NCBI GenBank assembly: GCA_049279675.1
Contig: JBAPOP010000053.1
Location: forward strand, 7,817-71,816
Source of the DNA: Palsa-147 sp049279675
GTDB lineage: Bacteria > Acidobacteriota > Terriglobia > Acidiferrales > UBA7541
Direction of reading: 5' to 3'
DNA: 64,000 nt
Shown piece after piece: positions 24,026 to 33,603 of the stretch (position 1 is its first letter; each line of letters opens with the position of its first letter). The position numbers and the translations under genes are program-made. The notes under the pieces were generated by a model that saw nothing but the letters and a program-made list of their open reading frames with translations, searched no databases and was not told where the DNA came from.

Positions 24026-27000
24026 CTACATCACAACCGAGTCCGCACCGCAAATTCCGCGAATTTGATCGAGGAGTTCGGCGTCGGCGCGCACCAAGCG
24101 ATCGGATTCAAGCGTAGCTTCGGTTCCGTCACCGCTCAACAGATCGAACTCGACCCTGCACCGGCCCGGGCGGCTCGCCATCACCTGATCCAGGCGGTCG
24201 AGCAGGCTGTCGTCGGCCGCGCTTAGGTCCACGCGCACGCGCAAGAGCGAAGGCGACGACGTGCGGTTGAGCATCTGCTCGAGCGGCTTCGCTTCCATGA
24301 TGCGTAGCCGCGTTCCAGCATCTTCCACCGCTACCCGCCCTTTTACAAGCAGCGGGACGCCGGACTTGAGGACAGTCTCGAGCCGGGAGAACGGCTCGGA
24401 AAAAACGAGGCACTCGACAACCGCGGTTCTGTCCTGAAGCGTCACGATAGCCCAGCGCTGGTTATCTCTCTTCGAGCGCATCGGTCGTGTTTGCACAACG
24501 ATTCCAGCGACGATTATGTCGGCGCCGTTCTTCTGGCTTTCAAGCATTCCAATATCAATCGCCTTGAGTTCGGCAAGACGCCCGGCAAATTTATCGAGAG
24601 GATGCCCGGAAATATAGAAGCCGAGCACCGCGTATTCGCCCGCAAGTCTGTCTTCCTCCGTCCATTCCTCGACGGCGACAGGCTGCCGAGCCGGCGCCGG
24701 TGCTGAAGCAGCCATCGCGCCGAAGAAGGCATTCTGTCCGCTCGCGCGCTCGCGATTCAGACGCTGCCCGTGCTTCATCGAGTCATCAATGCTGGCCCAA
24801 TGGCCCGCGCGCGAGCCGCCGAGAGAATCGAACGCGCCCGACTTGACCAGGCTTTCGAGCACGCGTCGATTCAATAATCCAGAATCGAGCGCCCCGCAAA
24901 CTTCGAAGAGATCCGTGAATCGCCCGTGCCGCGTGCGCGCCTCGACGATTCCTCGGGCCGTGCTTTCGCCGACGTTCTTAATCGCCGCCAATCCAAATCG
25001 AATATGTTCGCCTACGGGAGTGAAGTTGAGCGAGCTTTCGTGAACGTCGGGAGACAGCACCGTAATTCCCAAGTCGCGCGTCTCGGCGATGTATTTCACC
25101 AGCCGTTCGGTGTTACCCGTTTCCGCCGTCAGCATCGCCGCCATAAATTCCACCGGATAATGCCGCTTCAGATACGCGGTCTGATAGGCGACGACGGCAT
25201 AAGCGCAGGAGTGCGATTTGTTGAAACCGTATCCAGCGAACTCCTCCATCAGATTGAATATTTTCTCGGCCTTTCTCGCGGAAACTTTGCGCGCCGTACT
25301 GCCGGCCATGAATTTCTCGCGCTGCGCAGCCATGTCCTCTTTGTTCTTCTTGCCCATCGCCTTCCGGAGGATGTCCGCTTGGCCGAGCGAAAATCCTGCG
25401 AGGCGGTTTGCGATTTGCATCACCTGCTCTTGATACAAAATCACGCCCCAGGTTTCCGACAGAATGTCTTTCAACTCCGGCAAGTCATACGTGACGCTCT
25501 TCTTTCCGTGTTTGCGCGCGATGAAATCGTCGATCATCCCGCCCTGAATCGGGCCGGGGCGATAGAGCGCGTTAAGCGCGGTCAGATCCTCCAGGCGCGT
25601 CGGCTGGTAGCGGCGCAAAACGTCTCGCATGCCATGCGATTCAAATTGAAATATGCCGGTCGTGTTCCCGCTTGCGAAAAGCTTATATGTTTCGACATCG
25701 TCGGTCGGAAGGCTTGCAAGATCGACTTCGAGCCCGCGATTCTGCCGGATTAGCACGACGGCATCGCTCAGCACCGTGAGTGTGGTCAGCCCGAGAAAGT
25801 CCATCTTTAGCAGGCCGATCCGCTCGAGATCGGTCATGTCATACTGCGTCGTGATTTCATCTTTGCTTGACTTGTATAACGGAACAATTTCGGTGAGCGG
25901 ACGAGGCGAGATCACAACGCCGGCCGCGTGAGTCGAAGCGTGGCGCGCAAGTCCTTCGAGGCGCAGGGCGACGTTAATCAGGTCACCGATCTTTTCATCA
26001 TCTTTCCTCAACTGCGCGAGCTGCGACGATTGTTTCAGCGCATCCTCGAGCTGGATATTGAGTTGATTGGGGATGAGCTTCGCAAGGCGGTCCACGTCGC
26101 CGTAAGGCATATCGAGCGCCCGGCCCACATCTTTGATTGCAGCTTTGGCCGCCATCGTGCCGAACGTGATGATTTGCGCCACGCACTGATCGCCGTATTT
26201 CTTCCGGACGTATTCGATCACTTCGCCGCGGCGGCGATAGCAAAAATCGATGTCGATATCTGGCAGCGACACGCGTTCTGGATTCAAGAATCGCTCGAAG
26301 AGGAGATCGTATTGCAGCGGGTCGATGTCGGTAATTCGCAGTGCGTAACTGACCAGACTGCCCGCCGCCGAACCGCGCCCCGGTCCCACTGGAACATCCT
26401 GCGTGCGCGCGTAGTGAATAAAATCCCAGACGATCAAGAAGTAGCCCGCGAAATTCATCTGCTTGATCATCTCGATTTCGCTAGCAAGCCGGCGCTCGTA
26501 GGCATCAAGCGGTTGGCGCAGGAGTCCCTGCTTCGCGAGTTTTTCGAGCTGTGGCAATCTCCAGTTAAATCCTTCGCGGACGACTTTTTCAAAATAAGAA
26601 TTTGCGGTGTGGCCTTCAGGAACCTGAAATTCAGGGAACGGATGATCAACGCGTTGGATTTTCACGTTGCAGCGTTCGGCAATCGTCACCGTACGCGACA
26701 CCGCGTCCGGCAATTCGTGGAAGACGCGCGCCATTTCCTCCGCGGTTTTGAAATAAAACTGGTCGGTCGCAAACTTCATCCGATTCACGTCGCTCATCGA
26801 CTTGCCCGTCTGGATGCACATCAGGACTTCTTGCGAGCGGGCGTCTGACTGTTTCAAGTAGTGAGTATCGTTGGTGGCAACGAGCGGAATGCCCGTCTGG
26901 CGCGATAGCTCCACCAGATCGCGATTCACCCAGGTCTCGATTTCCATCCCCTGGTCCTGAACTTCGAGAAAGAAATTTCCTTTTCCGAAAATGTCCTGGA

Positions 27001-27487
27001 GGCGATAGGCGGACTCTCGCGCTTTGTCGAGCTTGTGCTCGGAAACAGCTTCGGTGACTTCGCCTCGCAAGCAGGCGGAAAGCGCAATCAGTCCCTTGCT
27101 GTGTTTCGCCAGCAGGTCGTGGTCGATACGCGGCTTGTAGTAGAAACCCTCGAGGAATCCCGTCGAAACGAGTTTGATGAGATTGCGGTAGCCTTCGTCC
27201 GTTTCGCACAAAAGAACGAGATGGTTCGAGCGCTCGGCATCCGCGCCTCTCGTTTTATGGCTGCCAGGCGCGACATATACTTCGCAGCCGATGATCGGCT
27301 TCACGCCTCGCATCGTAGCTTCGTGATAAAAATTTGCGGCGGCAAACAAATTGCCGTGGTCGGTGACGGCGACGGCGGGCATTCCGCGTCGGGCAGCCTC
27401 GGTGGTCAGTTCGCCGACTTCGCAGGCTCCGTCGAGAAGCGAGTAATCCGTGTGCAGATGAAGGTGAACGAAGTTCGGGCGATCCAT
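24026..27487 (-). CDS. dnaE: DNA polymerase III subunit alpha
   Basis: A 1153-residue replicative polymerase. The N-terminal PHP domain (HLHTDYSLLDGACEV, VTDHGNLF) is followed by the C-family catalytic core, with the active-site aspartates in PDIDIDF at residues 409-415 and PVGPGRGSAAGSLVSY just before. A helix-hairpin-helix region and an OB domain (IVAGIVVQTRPMRSKRDNQRWAIVTLQD) complete the DnaE1 layout. Length and domain order are ordinary. It heads a unit with accA. Confidence 0.97.
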   Translation of the reverse strand: MDRPNFVHLHLHTDYSLLDGACEVGELTTEAARRGMPAVAVTDHGNLFAAANFYHEATMRGVKPIIGCEVYVAPGSHKTRGADAERSNHLVLLCETDEGYRNLIKLVSTGFLEGFYYKPRIDHDLLAKHSKGLIALSACLRGEVTEAVSEHKLDKARESAYRLQDIFGKGNFFLEVQDQGMEIETWVNRDLVELSRQTGIPLVATNDTHYLKQSDARSQEVLMCIQTGKSMSDVNRMKFATDQFYFKTAEEMARVFHELPDAVSRTVTIAERCNVKIQRVDHPFPEFQVPEGHTANSYFEKVVREGFNWRLPQLEKLAKQGLLRQPLDAYERRLASEIEMIKQMNFAGYFLIVWDFIHYARTQDVPVGPGRGSAAGSLVSYALRITDIDPLQYDLLFERFLNPERVSLPDIDIDFCYRRRGEVIEYVRKKYGDQCVAQIITFGTMAAKAAIKDVGRALDMPYGDVDRLAKLIPNQLNIQLEDALKQSSQLAQLRKDDEKIGDLINVALRLEGLARHASTHAAGVVISPRPLTEIVPLYKSSKDEITTQYDMTDLERIGLLKMDFLGLTTLTVLSDAVVLIRQNRGLEVDLASLPTDDVETYKLFASGNTTGIFQFESHGMRDVLRRYQPTRLEDLTALNALYRPGPIQGGMIDDFIARKHGKKSVTYDLPELKDILSETWGVILYQEQVMQIANRLAGFSLGQADILRKAMGKKNKEDMAAQREKFMAGSTARKVSARKAEKIFNLMEEFAGYGFNKSHSCAYAVVAYQTAYLKRHYPVEFMAAMLTAETGNTERLVKYIAETRDLGITVLSPDVHESSLNFTPVGEHIRFGLAAIKNVGESTARGIVEARTRHGRFTDLFEVCGALDSGLLNRRVLESLVKSGAFDSLGGSRAGHWASIDDSMKHGQRLNRERASGQNAFFGAMAASAPAPARQPVAVEEWTEEDRLAGEYAVLGFYISGHPLDKFAGRLAELKAIDIGMLESQKNGADIIVAGIVVQTRPMRSKRDNQRWAIVTLQDRTAVVECLVFSEPFSRLETVLKSGVPLLVKGRVAVEDAGTRLRIMEAKPLEQMLNRTSSPSLLRVRVDLSAADDSLLDRLDQVMASRPGRCRVEFDLLSGDGTEATLESDRLVRADAELLDQIRGICGADSVVM

Positions 27488-27580
27488 GCGAGCCTATTTT
27501 AATCCAGCTACCGGCAATCCATCACAAGCAATCCAACACAAAAGTTGACGGCGGAAGAAACCGCCTTGAATTTCCAAAAG

Positions 27581-29095
27581 TCAGCGCTTGCGTGCCTTTT
27601 TAGCTGGCTTCGACGCCTTTGCTCTCTTCGCGGCTGGCGGCGGAGCAGTTTTTGCCATCTCTGGCTTCGGCGGCTGCGGCTTCGCCGCTTTCGGCACCTC
27701 CATGGTAGCAGGAGGCTTAGTTGTCGAAGCTTCCGCGGCGGCTTGCGCGGACATGATCGCGGCCTTGTGTTTCTGCTTCGACTTTTTCTTTTCCTCGATC
27801 TTTTTCTTTGGCTCGTCCTTTATTCCGGCAAGCCGCTTCAGAATTTTTGTGCGTTCGATCGGATCGCGACCCTTGCCTCGAAGCTGCGCTTCGAAAAAGT
27901 CTTCGAGGACTTTGTCGAACTTCGGACCGCGAGGCACGCCCAGGGCGTCCAGTTCCGCCATGGGAAGGCTCGCGCGCATCGGCCGCCATTTCTGGAGATA
28001 ATTACGGATTTTCGCGCCCGCCTTCGAATTGCCGTACTCGGCTTGTAGAAACGCGAGGCGCTCCGGGGGCACCGTTCCCAAATAAAAATAGGCATCCTTC
28101 GGCGCGTTCGTCTTGCGGCCCTTTAGCGTCTTCAACGCCTTTTCTGACTCCGGCACGAGTTCGTTATAAGCTGCCATTTCCTTCGCCGTGAATTCCATGC
28201 TTCGCAAAGCCGCCGATGCTTCACGGTCTTTCAGTCGCGCCAGGAGGAAGTACGTGACGGCGGTCGCGAGGCGCGGCCGTACGCCCGCCGAAACAAACGC
28301 TTCGCGTGCCCGCTGCAATCGCACGAGGCCCTCGTAGTCTGGATGGCGGCGAGGCAGGTTCGGGTGAATCGCGCCGACGAGGCTGTGCGACTCCCATTGC
28401 TTTAAAACGCCACCCGGATTGTCCTCGCGGCCGAGCGCCAGCACTTCCCTGCCAACCGCGCGCCCGTCAAGATGCTCGTGCAAGCCGCGTCCCATCGCCA
28501 GGTCGAACCACTCCTGCGTCCGGCTTTCTTGTTTGAAATCCATGCGCACGCAATAGCGAAGAATGCGCATGAGGCGAATCGGCTGATTTGTAAATGCGTG
28601 AATCGAGAGGGAACGTACTTCCCGCTTTTCGAGATCGGCGAGGCCGTTCGTTGGATCGAGGAGAAGCCCCCGCGACGCCGGGTTCAAAGAAATCGCGATT
28701 GCGTTCAGGGAAAAATCCCGCCGCCGGAGATCTTCCATTACGGTCGACCAGCGAATGTCAGGCTTAGCTCCCGGACGTTCATAGAAATCATCGCGCGCGG
28801 CGGAGATTGAGCCATCGGCATCGCCGGCGAAAATAATCTCGTAGTGTCGCAGATGCTCATTCTCGGACAGGACGCGTGCCCCGCCCTTCTCGAGTTCGCG
28901 CACGATCCGCTGCGGATTCCCTTCGACCGTGAAATCGAGGTCGCGGATCGGCATTCCGGAAATCAAATCGCGTACGGCGCCGCCGGTCAGATAGACGTTC
29001 GAATCCTGCGCTCGCGCAAGTTCCTGGACGCGGACCAACGCGGCGCGCTGCTCCGGCGAAAGACGGCTTTCCAGCAAAAACATGTAATCAGGCAT
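27581..29095 (-). CDS. CCA-adding/poly(A) polymerase family nucleotidyltransferase with Lys/Ala/Pro tail
   Basis: A 504-residue class II nucleotidyltransferase. The head domain has VYLTGGAVRDLISG and the metal-binding pair DLDF, then the RRDFSLNAIA motif and the primer-binding region RLMRILRYCVRMDF. These define the tRNA CCA-adding/poly(A) polymerase family, and a maturation role at tRNA 3' ends is likely. The last 80 or so residues are low complexity (lysine, alanine, proline), reminiscent of histone-like tails and probably RNA-binding. The ATG at 29095 is favoured over a start at 29116. It lies downstream of the recombinase gene on the same strand. Confidence 0.85.
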   Translation of the reverse strand: MPDYMFLLESRLSPEQRAALVRVQELARAQDSNVYLTGGAVRDLISGMPIRDLDFTVEGNPQRIVRELEKGGARVLSENEHLRHYEIIFAGDADGSISAARDDFYERPGAKPDIRWSTVMEDLRRRDFSLNAIAISLNPASRGLLLDPTNGLADLEKREVRSLSIHAFTNQPIRLMRILRYCVRMDFKQESRTQEWFDLAMGRGLHEHLDGRAVGREVLALGREDNPGGVLKQWESHSLVGAIHPNLPRRHPDYEGLVRLQRAREAFVSAGVRPRLATAVTYFLLARLKDREASAALRSMEFTAKEMAAYNELVPESEKALKTLKGRKTNAPKDAYFYLGTVPPERLAFLQAEYGNSKAGAKIRNYLQKWRPMRASLPMAELDALGVPRGPKFDKVLEDFFEAQLRGKGRDPIERTKILKRLAGIKDEPKKKIEEKKKSKQKHKAAIMSAQAAAEASTTKPPATMEVPKAAKPQPPKPEMAKTAPPPAAKRAKASKPAKKARKR

Positions 29096-29193
29096 GAGGC
29101 TTAGGCCTCCTCCCAAGTCCCGACAAAGTTATTGTCGTTCCGTCGGCGCTCGCGCAAAGACGCGCGCCGTTCCCCAAATTCAATCGGCGGCAT

Positions 29194-30078
29194 TCAAGCT
29201 CGCGGATGGTGCTCGCGATAAACCTGTTTCAGCCGCTCTTCTACTACGTGCGTATAAATTTGCGTGGTGGTGATATCCGCGTGGCCCAACATCATTTGAA
29301 CTGCGCGTAAATCCGCCCCCCGATCCAGCAAATGCGTCGCAAAACTGTGCCTCAACATGTGAGGCTTCAGCTTCTTTCGAATGCCCGCGTCCCGCCCGCA
29401 ATCGGAAACCGTCTTCCAAAATCCGTGCCGTGAACAAGCGGTGCCCTTCCGGCTCAAAAACAGAAGCGGCGGCGAATTCTCTCGCGCCAGTTTTGGCCGG
29501 GACTTCCCGAGATAAAGCCTGACGACCTCGACTGCCCGGCGACCAATCGGCACGAGCCGCTCTTTATCGCCCTTCCCGACGCACCGGACGTAACCCTTAT
29601 CGAAATGAATGTCGCTGAGGCGCAGCCTGCACAATTCCGAGACTCGCAGTCCGGCCGAATACATCACTTCAACCATGGCTTTATCACGAAGTCCAACTAT
29701 CGTCCTGGCATCCGGCTGCGCGATCAGCTTCTCGACTTCCTCAACCGATAGAAACATCGGCAGGCTGCTGCGAAAACGCGGCGACTCCACGGTCTCAGCT
29801 GGATCTTCGCGAATCAATCCTTCAGCAAGCGCAAATCTGAAAAAATGCCGGATCGTAACCAGGTGCCTCGCCACGGATCGGCTATCAAGCTTGCGATGAT
29901 AGAGATGCCGCAGAAAATCGACGATGTCGTCGCGGTTCACCTTACCAAGCGCTAACCGTTCGCCGGCGGCAAACGCCGCAAATTTCTCGACGTCGCGCCG
30001 GTACGCGTCTAGCGTATTAGCCGACACGCCTTTCTCGACGCGCAGGTAACTCAAGAACGATCGAATTGCCGCTTCCAC
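29194..30078 (-). CDS. xerD: Tyrosine recombinase of the XerC/XerD family
   Basis: A 294-residue recombinase expected to resolve chromosome dimers at dif with FtsK. The N-terminal SAM-like domain (FLSYLRVEKGVSANTLDAYR) and the catalytic residues are intact: Arg145 (AGLRVSELC), Lys169/172 region, His240 and Arg243 (HMLRHSFATHLL), His266 (LGHADITTTQ) and nucleophile Tyr275. Length and sequence fit the housekeeping XerD type rather than an integrase of a mobile element. No attachment site or phage gene is adjacent. Confidence 0.93.
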   Translation of the reverse strand: MEAAIRSFLSYLRVEKGVSANTLDAYRRDVEKFAAFAAGERLALGKVNRDDIVDFLRHLYHRKLDSRSVARHLVTIRHFFRFALAEGLIREDPAETVESPRFRSSLPMFLSVEEVEKLIAQPDARTIVGLRDKAMVEVMYSAGLRVSELCRLRLSDIHFDKGYVRCVGKGDKERLVPIGRRAVEVVRLYLGKSRPKLARENSPPLLFLSRKGTACSRHGFWKTVSDCGRDAGIRKKLKPHMLRHSFATHLLDRGADLRAVQMMLGHADITTTQIYTHVVEERLKQVYREHHPRA

Positions 30079-30118
30079 CAGTCCCCCGAAAGAATTCCTG
30101 TCGCACGCCCCGTGTAAC

Positions 30119-30135
30119 GCCGGCGTCTCGCCGGC
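30119..30135. repeat. Short GCCGGC-type intergenic hairpin
   Basis: GCCGGC, GTCTC, GCCGGC forms a six-base stem with a five-base loop in the 89-base gap between murJ and the recombinase gene. Such short GC-palindromic units recur in this window's intergenic regions (see 2709-2730 and 52099-52110), suggesting REP-like elements. Confidence 0.45.
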
Positions 30136-30167
30136 CCTTAGCCTTTACTCAACAAGGGTCGCAACCA

Positions 30168-31787
30168 TCACACCGCCCGCCCAGCCAGCATCGTGCTTCG
30201 AACGAACGCAACCACTTCATGCACTTCTTCGCAACGTATCAACCATGCCGCACCCATGTATATTCCCACTGCGGTTGCGATCATCGCCGCCAACCCAGCG
30301 GCTTGCGGCATAAATCTGTCGCTTGGAATCGATTGGTAGCCGCGCATCAATAGCACACACGCTGCTGCCATCACCGCGGCGCATATCGCCGTTCGTCCCA
30401 GCGAGGCCAGCAATTCCGTCGCGCCCACGCGCCCAAACCGTCGGCGGAAAATCACGAAGAGCGCCCCAAAATTCACGTAGGCCGCGATTGCCGTCGCCAG
30501 CGCAGGCCCCGCGTTTGAAAGCGTTCGCGCCAGGAAGATAAGAAAACATACGTTGAACAGAATATTCACGCACAACGCCACCGCGGCAACTCGCGCAGGA
30601 GTCGCCGTATCGCGCAGCGAATAAAATACCGGAACGATCAATTTCACGGCTGCGAAAGCCGGAAGTCCCAACGAATAGCAGAGCAAGGGCCGCGTCGTCA
30701 GTGCCGTCGATGCCGCCACAAATTGTCCGTGCTGGAAAAGAACCCGCACTATGGGTTGTCTCAGCAGCACCAAGCCGACCGCCGCTGGTATCGTAACAAA
30801 CGTAACCAGGCGCAGCGCGTAACCAAACGTCGCAGTCATGTCGCCCATTCGTTGCTGGTTGGCCTGTCGCGAAAGCGTAGGCAGCAAGGCTGTCGAGATC
30901 GCAAGGGCAAAAGTACCGAGCACGAGTTCGACCACGCGATCCGCAACGTAGAGCGACGTGATGCTTCCCTGCGGCATTTTGGGTGACATTGCAAAAATCG
31001 TGTCGATGAAAAAGTTGATCTGATAGAGGCCGATCCCGAAAAAACTCGGCAGCATCAATTTTCCGACGGTGCGTATTCCGGGGTCCTTGAACGAAATTTG
31101 AAAGCGAAATCGCATTCCGCGCCGAACGAGCGCGGGAACTTGCATGAAAAATTGCAGCGCACCCGCGATCAGGACGGCGACAGCCAGCGCCACCGCGGGG
31201 CTCCGATATTGCGCGGGCGCCAAATTCACGATCGGCGCATACACAGCACCGAATGAAAAAGTAATCAGCGTGAGATTGAAAACAATTGGCGTGGAAGCGG
31301 GCAATCCGAAAACGTGATAGCTGTTCAAAATTGCCATCGCCAACGCGGACAGACCCATAAAAAATACGTACGGGAAAATTATTCGGTTGAGAAATACCGC
31401 CATCCCCAAATCGATTCGATGCCCACCGACGAGAGTGAACAAATCGATGACGCGGTCCGAAAATATGACCCCAAGTACGGTCAAGGGCGCCAGCAATACG
31501 GTAAGCGTCCAAAACGCCCGTTGGGCGAACTCCCATATCTCTGTCTGCGACTTTCCCGTGATATACGCGGTGAAGACGGGAACGAACGCCGCCGTCATGG
31601 AGCCTTCGCCGACCAGTCGCCGCAAAAGGTTCGGAATTCGAAACGCGAGGATAAACGAGTCCGCAGCTACGGATGTACCGAGCAGAAGAGTGATGCGTTC
31701 GTCGCGTAAATACCCTAGAATGCGGCTGATAACGGTGGCTAGAGTTATGGCCGAGGCGGATTGGAGAATCTGCCTTTTTTCGGTCAA
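30168..31787 (-). CDS. murJ: Lipid II flippase MurJ
   Basis: A 539-residue membrane protein of the MOP superfamily with about fourteen helices, which moves lipid II across the cytoplasmic membrane for peptidoglycan assembly. Family segments are visible: ILGYLRDERITLLLG, FRIPNLLRRLVGEGSMTAAFVPVF near the N-terminus, and LPTLSRQANQQRMGDMTATF. The frame begins with TTG at 31787 (MTEKRQIL). Length is normal. It is transcribed away from the uncharacterised gene at 31902 and probably with the recombinase gene. Confidence 0.96.
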   Translation of the reverse strand: MTEKRQILQSASAITLATVISRILGYLRDERITLLLGTSVAADSFILAFRIPNLLRRLVGEGSMTAAFVPVFTAYITGKSQTEIWEFAQRAFWTLTVLLAPLTVLGVIFSDRVIDLFTLVGGHRIDLGMAVFLNRIIFPYVFFMGLSALAMAILNSYHVFGLPASTPIVFNLTLITFSFGAVYAPIVNLAPAQYRSPAVALAVAVLIAGALQFFMQVPALVRRGMRFRFQISFKDPGIRTVGKLMLPSFFGIGLYQINFFIDTIFAMSPKMPQGSITSLYVADRVVELVLGTFALAISTALLPTLSRQANQQRMGDMTATFGYALRLVTFVTIPAAVGLVLLRQPIVRVLFQHGQFVAASTALTTRPLLCYSLGLPAFAAVKLIVPVFYSLRDTATPARVAAVALCVNILFNVCFLIFLARTLSNAGPALATAIAAYVNFGALFVIFRRRFGRVGATELLASLGRTAICAAVMAAACVLLMRGYQSIPSDRFMPQAAGLAAMIATAVGIYMGAAWLIRCEEVHEVVAFVRSTMLAGRAV

Positions 31788-31828
31788 TCGCCGGAAGCTC
31801 CGATTCTAACCCTTTTAGCACCAACAAG

Positions 31829-31857
31829 TTGACAACACTTTAACCGAAAGATAACAT
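31829..31857 (+). promoter_or_regulatory. Sigma70-type promoter upstream of the 31902 gene
   Basis: TTGACA (31829-31834) is followed by 17 bases and TAACAT (31852-31857, four of six matches). The predicted start is near 31864, about 38 bases before the TTG start codon of the downstream gene. Confidence 0.65.
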
Positions 31858-31901
31858 AACTCCCCGCGTTTCGCAACTGCCTTCCCAAAAGGAACTCGAA
31901 T

Positions 31902-32396
31902 TTGAAACGGACCACCCCAACCTCGACCCACAAAAAGGTCGTCGTCGTGTCGGAGGATGGGACCCCTCTGAAAGGTTACTTAAATCCCACCGGCCTGCCA
32001 TCGGCGGAGACGATAGACCTTCTCACGCCGGACGGAGAGCACAAGCAAATCGCAGTGTCGGCGATCAAAGCCATCTATTTTGTCGCAGATCTGAATCAAT
32101 CGTATGAGCCACAGCGCACTGTCTTCCTTAGCCGTCCCAAGCTTGAAGGATTGTGGCTCAGACTAACGTTTCGCGACCGTCAAATCATGGAAGGCATCAG
32201 CTCGAACGAATTGCTCGAGGCGGTGGATCGCGGCGTTCAATTCGTTCCGCCGGACTTGCACGGAAATTGCCTGAGGATGTTTGTGCCTCGCGCCGCGCTG
32301 ACTGAGGTGAAAGTCCTAGGCGTTGTTGGGCCAGTCAAGCGGCCCGCGCGGCCCGCTGCTGCGGTCCCCGACCAGCCCCGACTTTTCAGTGAGTAA
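31902..32396 (+). CDS. Conserved uncharacterised protein (DUF6982-like)
   Basis: A 164-residue soluble protein starting at TTG 31902, with AAAAGGAA seven bases upstream. The sequence alternates short beta strands (KVVVVSEDGTPLKGYLN, TIDLLTPDGEHKQIAVSAIKAIYFV, LWLRLTFRDRQIMEG), giving a repeated small beta-barrel look. The tail is Pro/Arg/Ala-rich. I do not recognise a characterised family, and the DUF6982 suggestion is from memory of similar acidobacterial proteins. It precedes lpxD by 143 bases on the same strand but has its own promoter. Confidence 0.65.
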   Translation: MKRTTPTSTHKKVVVVSEDGTPLKGYLNPTGLPSAETIDLLTPDGEHKQIAVSAIKAIYFVADLNQSYEPQRTVFLSRPKLEGLWLRLTFRDRQIMEGISSNELLEAVDRGVQFVPPDLHGNCLRMFVPRAALTEVKVLGVVGPVKRPARPAAAVPDQPRLFSE

Positions 32397-32539
32397 GGCT
32401 CTTGCGGGCGACGGCGAACTCTCGACCGCCATCAGCGAAATATCGTCGCGCACGGCCTTCACCTGAAGTAAATTCCAGCTAGCCAAGACTTCGGAACGCG
32501 ATCGTGAGTTGGGTTCCTGGATCGGAGAGGAGACACGCT

Positions 32540-33565
32540 ATGAAACTCGGCGAGATAGCCGAACGGCTGGCTTGCAAGCTTGAAGGCGATGCCGGAATCG
32601 AAATTACCGGCGTTGCAGGCATCGAAGAGGCCGAGCCAGGACAGCTGACCTTTCTTGCCAACCGGCGCTATCGCCCCGCCGTGGCCACAACGCGCGCGTC
32701 GGCGATTTTGATCGCGCCGGACGCAGGCGACGTGCCACTGGCGTCCTTACGCTCGAAGAATCCTTACCTCGATTTCGCGCGCGCGCTAGAATTTTTCCAT
32801 CCGGCGCCGAACTTTTCTCCCGGAGTTCATCCAACCGCGACCGTGTCGAACACCGCCAAGATAGCTTCAGGCGCGCATATCGGACCGTACTCCTATGTCG
32901 GGGAAAACGCCAAAATCGGGCGCGGCGCGATCCTGCATAGCTTTGTGTCGATTTATCAGGACGCGACAATTGGCGACGAGTTTTTTGCGCACTCTCACGC
33001 AATTGTCCGCGAAGGATGCCGCATCGGCAATCGCGTGACGCTTCAAAACGGCGCGGTGATTGGCTCCGATGGATTCGGATTTGCCAAGCAAGACGACGGA
33101 ACGTGGTACAAGATCCGGCAGGCAGGCATCGCCGTGATCGAGGACGACGTGGAAATCCAAGCCGGCGCCATCATCGATCGCGCCACGATCGGGGAAACTC
33201 GGATTTCTCGCGGCGCCAAGATAGATAACCTGGTGCAGGTGGGCCACGGCTCGAGAGTTGGAGAGAATGCCCTGCTATGTGGCCAAGTAGGATTGGCCGG
33301 CTCAACTCGTGTCGGAAAGAATTGTATTCTCGCCGGGCAGGTGGGGGCGGCGGGACATTTGACGATCGGAGATGGCGCGGTGGTCACATCGCAGAGCGGC
33401 GTGCCGAATGACGTACCTCCGGGCGCACTCTACTCAGGATATCCGGCAATCGAAAATAAAAATTGGCTGAAATCGGTGGCCATCTTCAATCACTTACCGG
33501 AATTGCAGAAACAAGTGCGCGAGCTGACGGCCGAGATCGAAAAGCTGAAAAAGCGGACAATTTAG
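32540..33565 (+). CDS. lpxD: UDP-3-O-acylglucosamine N-acyltransferase
   Basis: A 341-residue left-handed beta-helix acyltransferase that adds the second 3-hydroxyacyl chain in lipid A synthesis. An N-terminal uridine-binding domain (about residues 1-100) is followed by hexapeptide repeats. The catalytic histidine lies in LVQVGHGSRVG, and a C-terminal coil (LQKQVRELTAEIEKLKK) closes the protein. ATG 32540 has GGAGAGGAG upstream, so the longer frame from 32504 is rejected. Its presence implies an outer membrane with lipopolysaccharide. No other lpx gene is nearby. Confidence 0.95.
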   Translation: MKLGEIAERLACKLEGDAGIEITGVAGIEEAEPGQLTFLANRRYRPAVATTRASAILIAPDAGDVPLASLRSKNPYLDFARALEFFHPAPNFSPGVHPTATVSNTAKIASGAHIGPYSYVGENAKIGRGAILHSFVSIYQDATIGDEFFAHSHAIVREGCRIGNRVTLQNGAVIGSDGFGFAKQDDGTWYKIRQAGIAVIEDDVEIQAGAIIDRATIGETRISRGAKIDNLVQVGHGSRVGENALLCGQVGLAGSTRVGKNCILAGQVGAAGHLTIGDGAVVTSQSGVPNDVPPGALYSGYPAIENKNWLKSVAIFNHLPELQKQVRELTAEIEKLKKRTI

Positions 33566-33603
33566 CGTTGTAAAAGAGTAGCGGAGGGCTACCTATTGGG
33601 TCC

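Noticed and set aside
29194..30078. Tyrosine recombinase as sign of an integrated element
   Set aside because: The sequence is of the housekeeping XerD type, with no tRNA, direct repeats or phage genes nearby.
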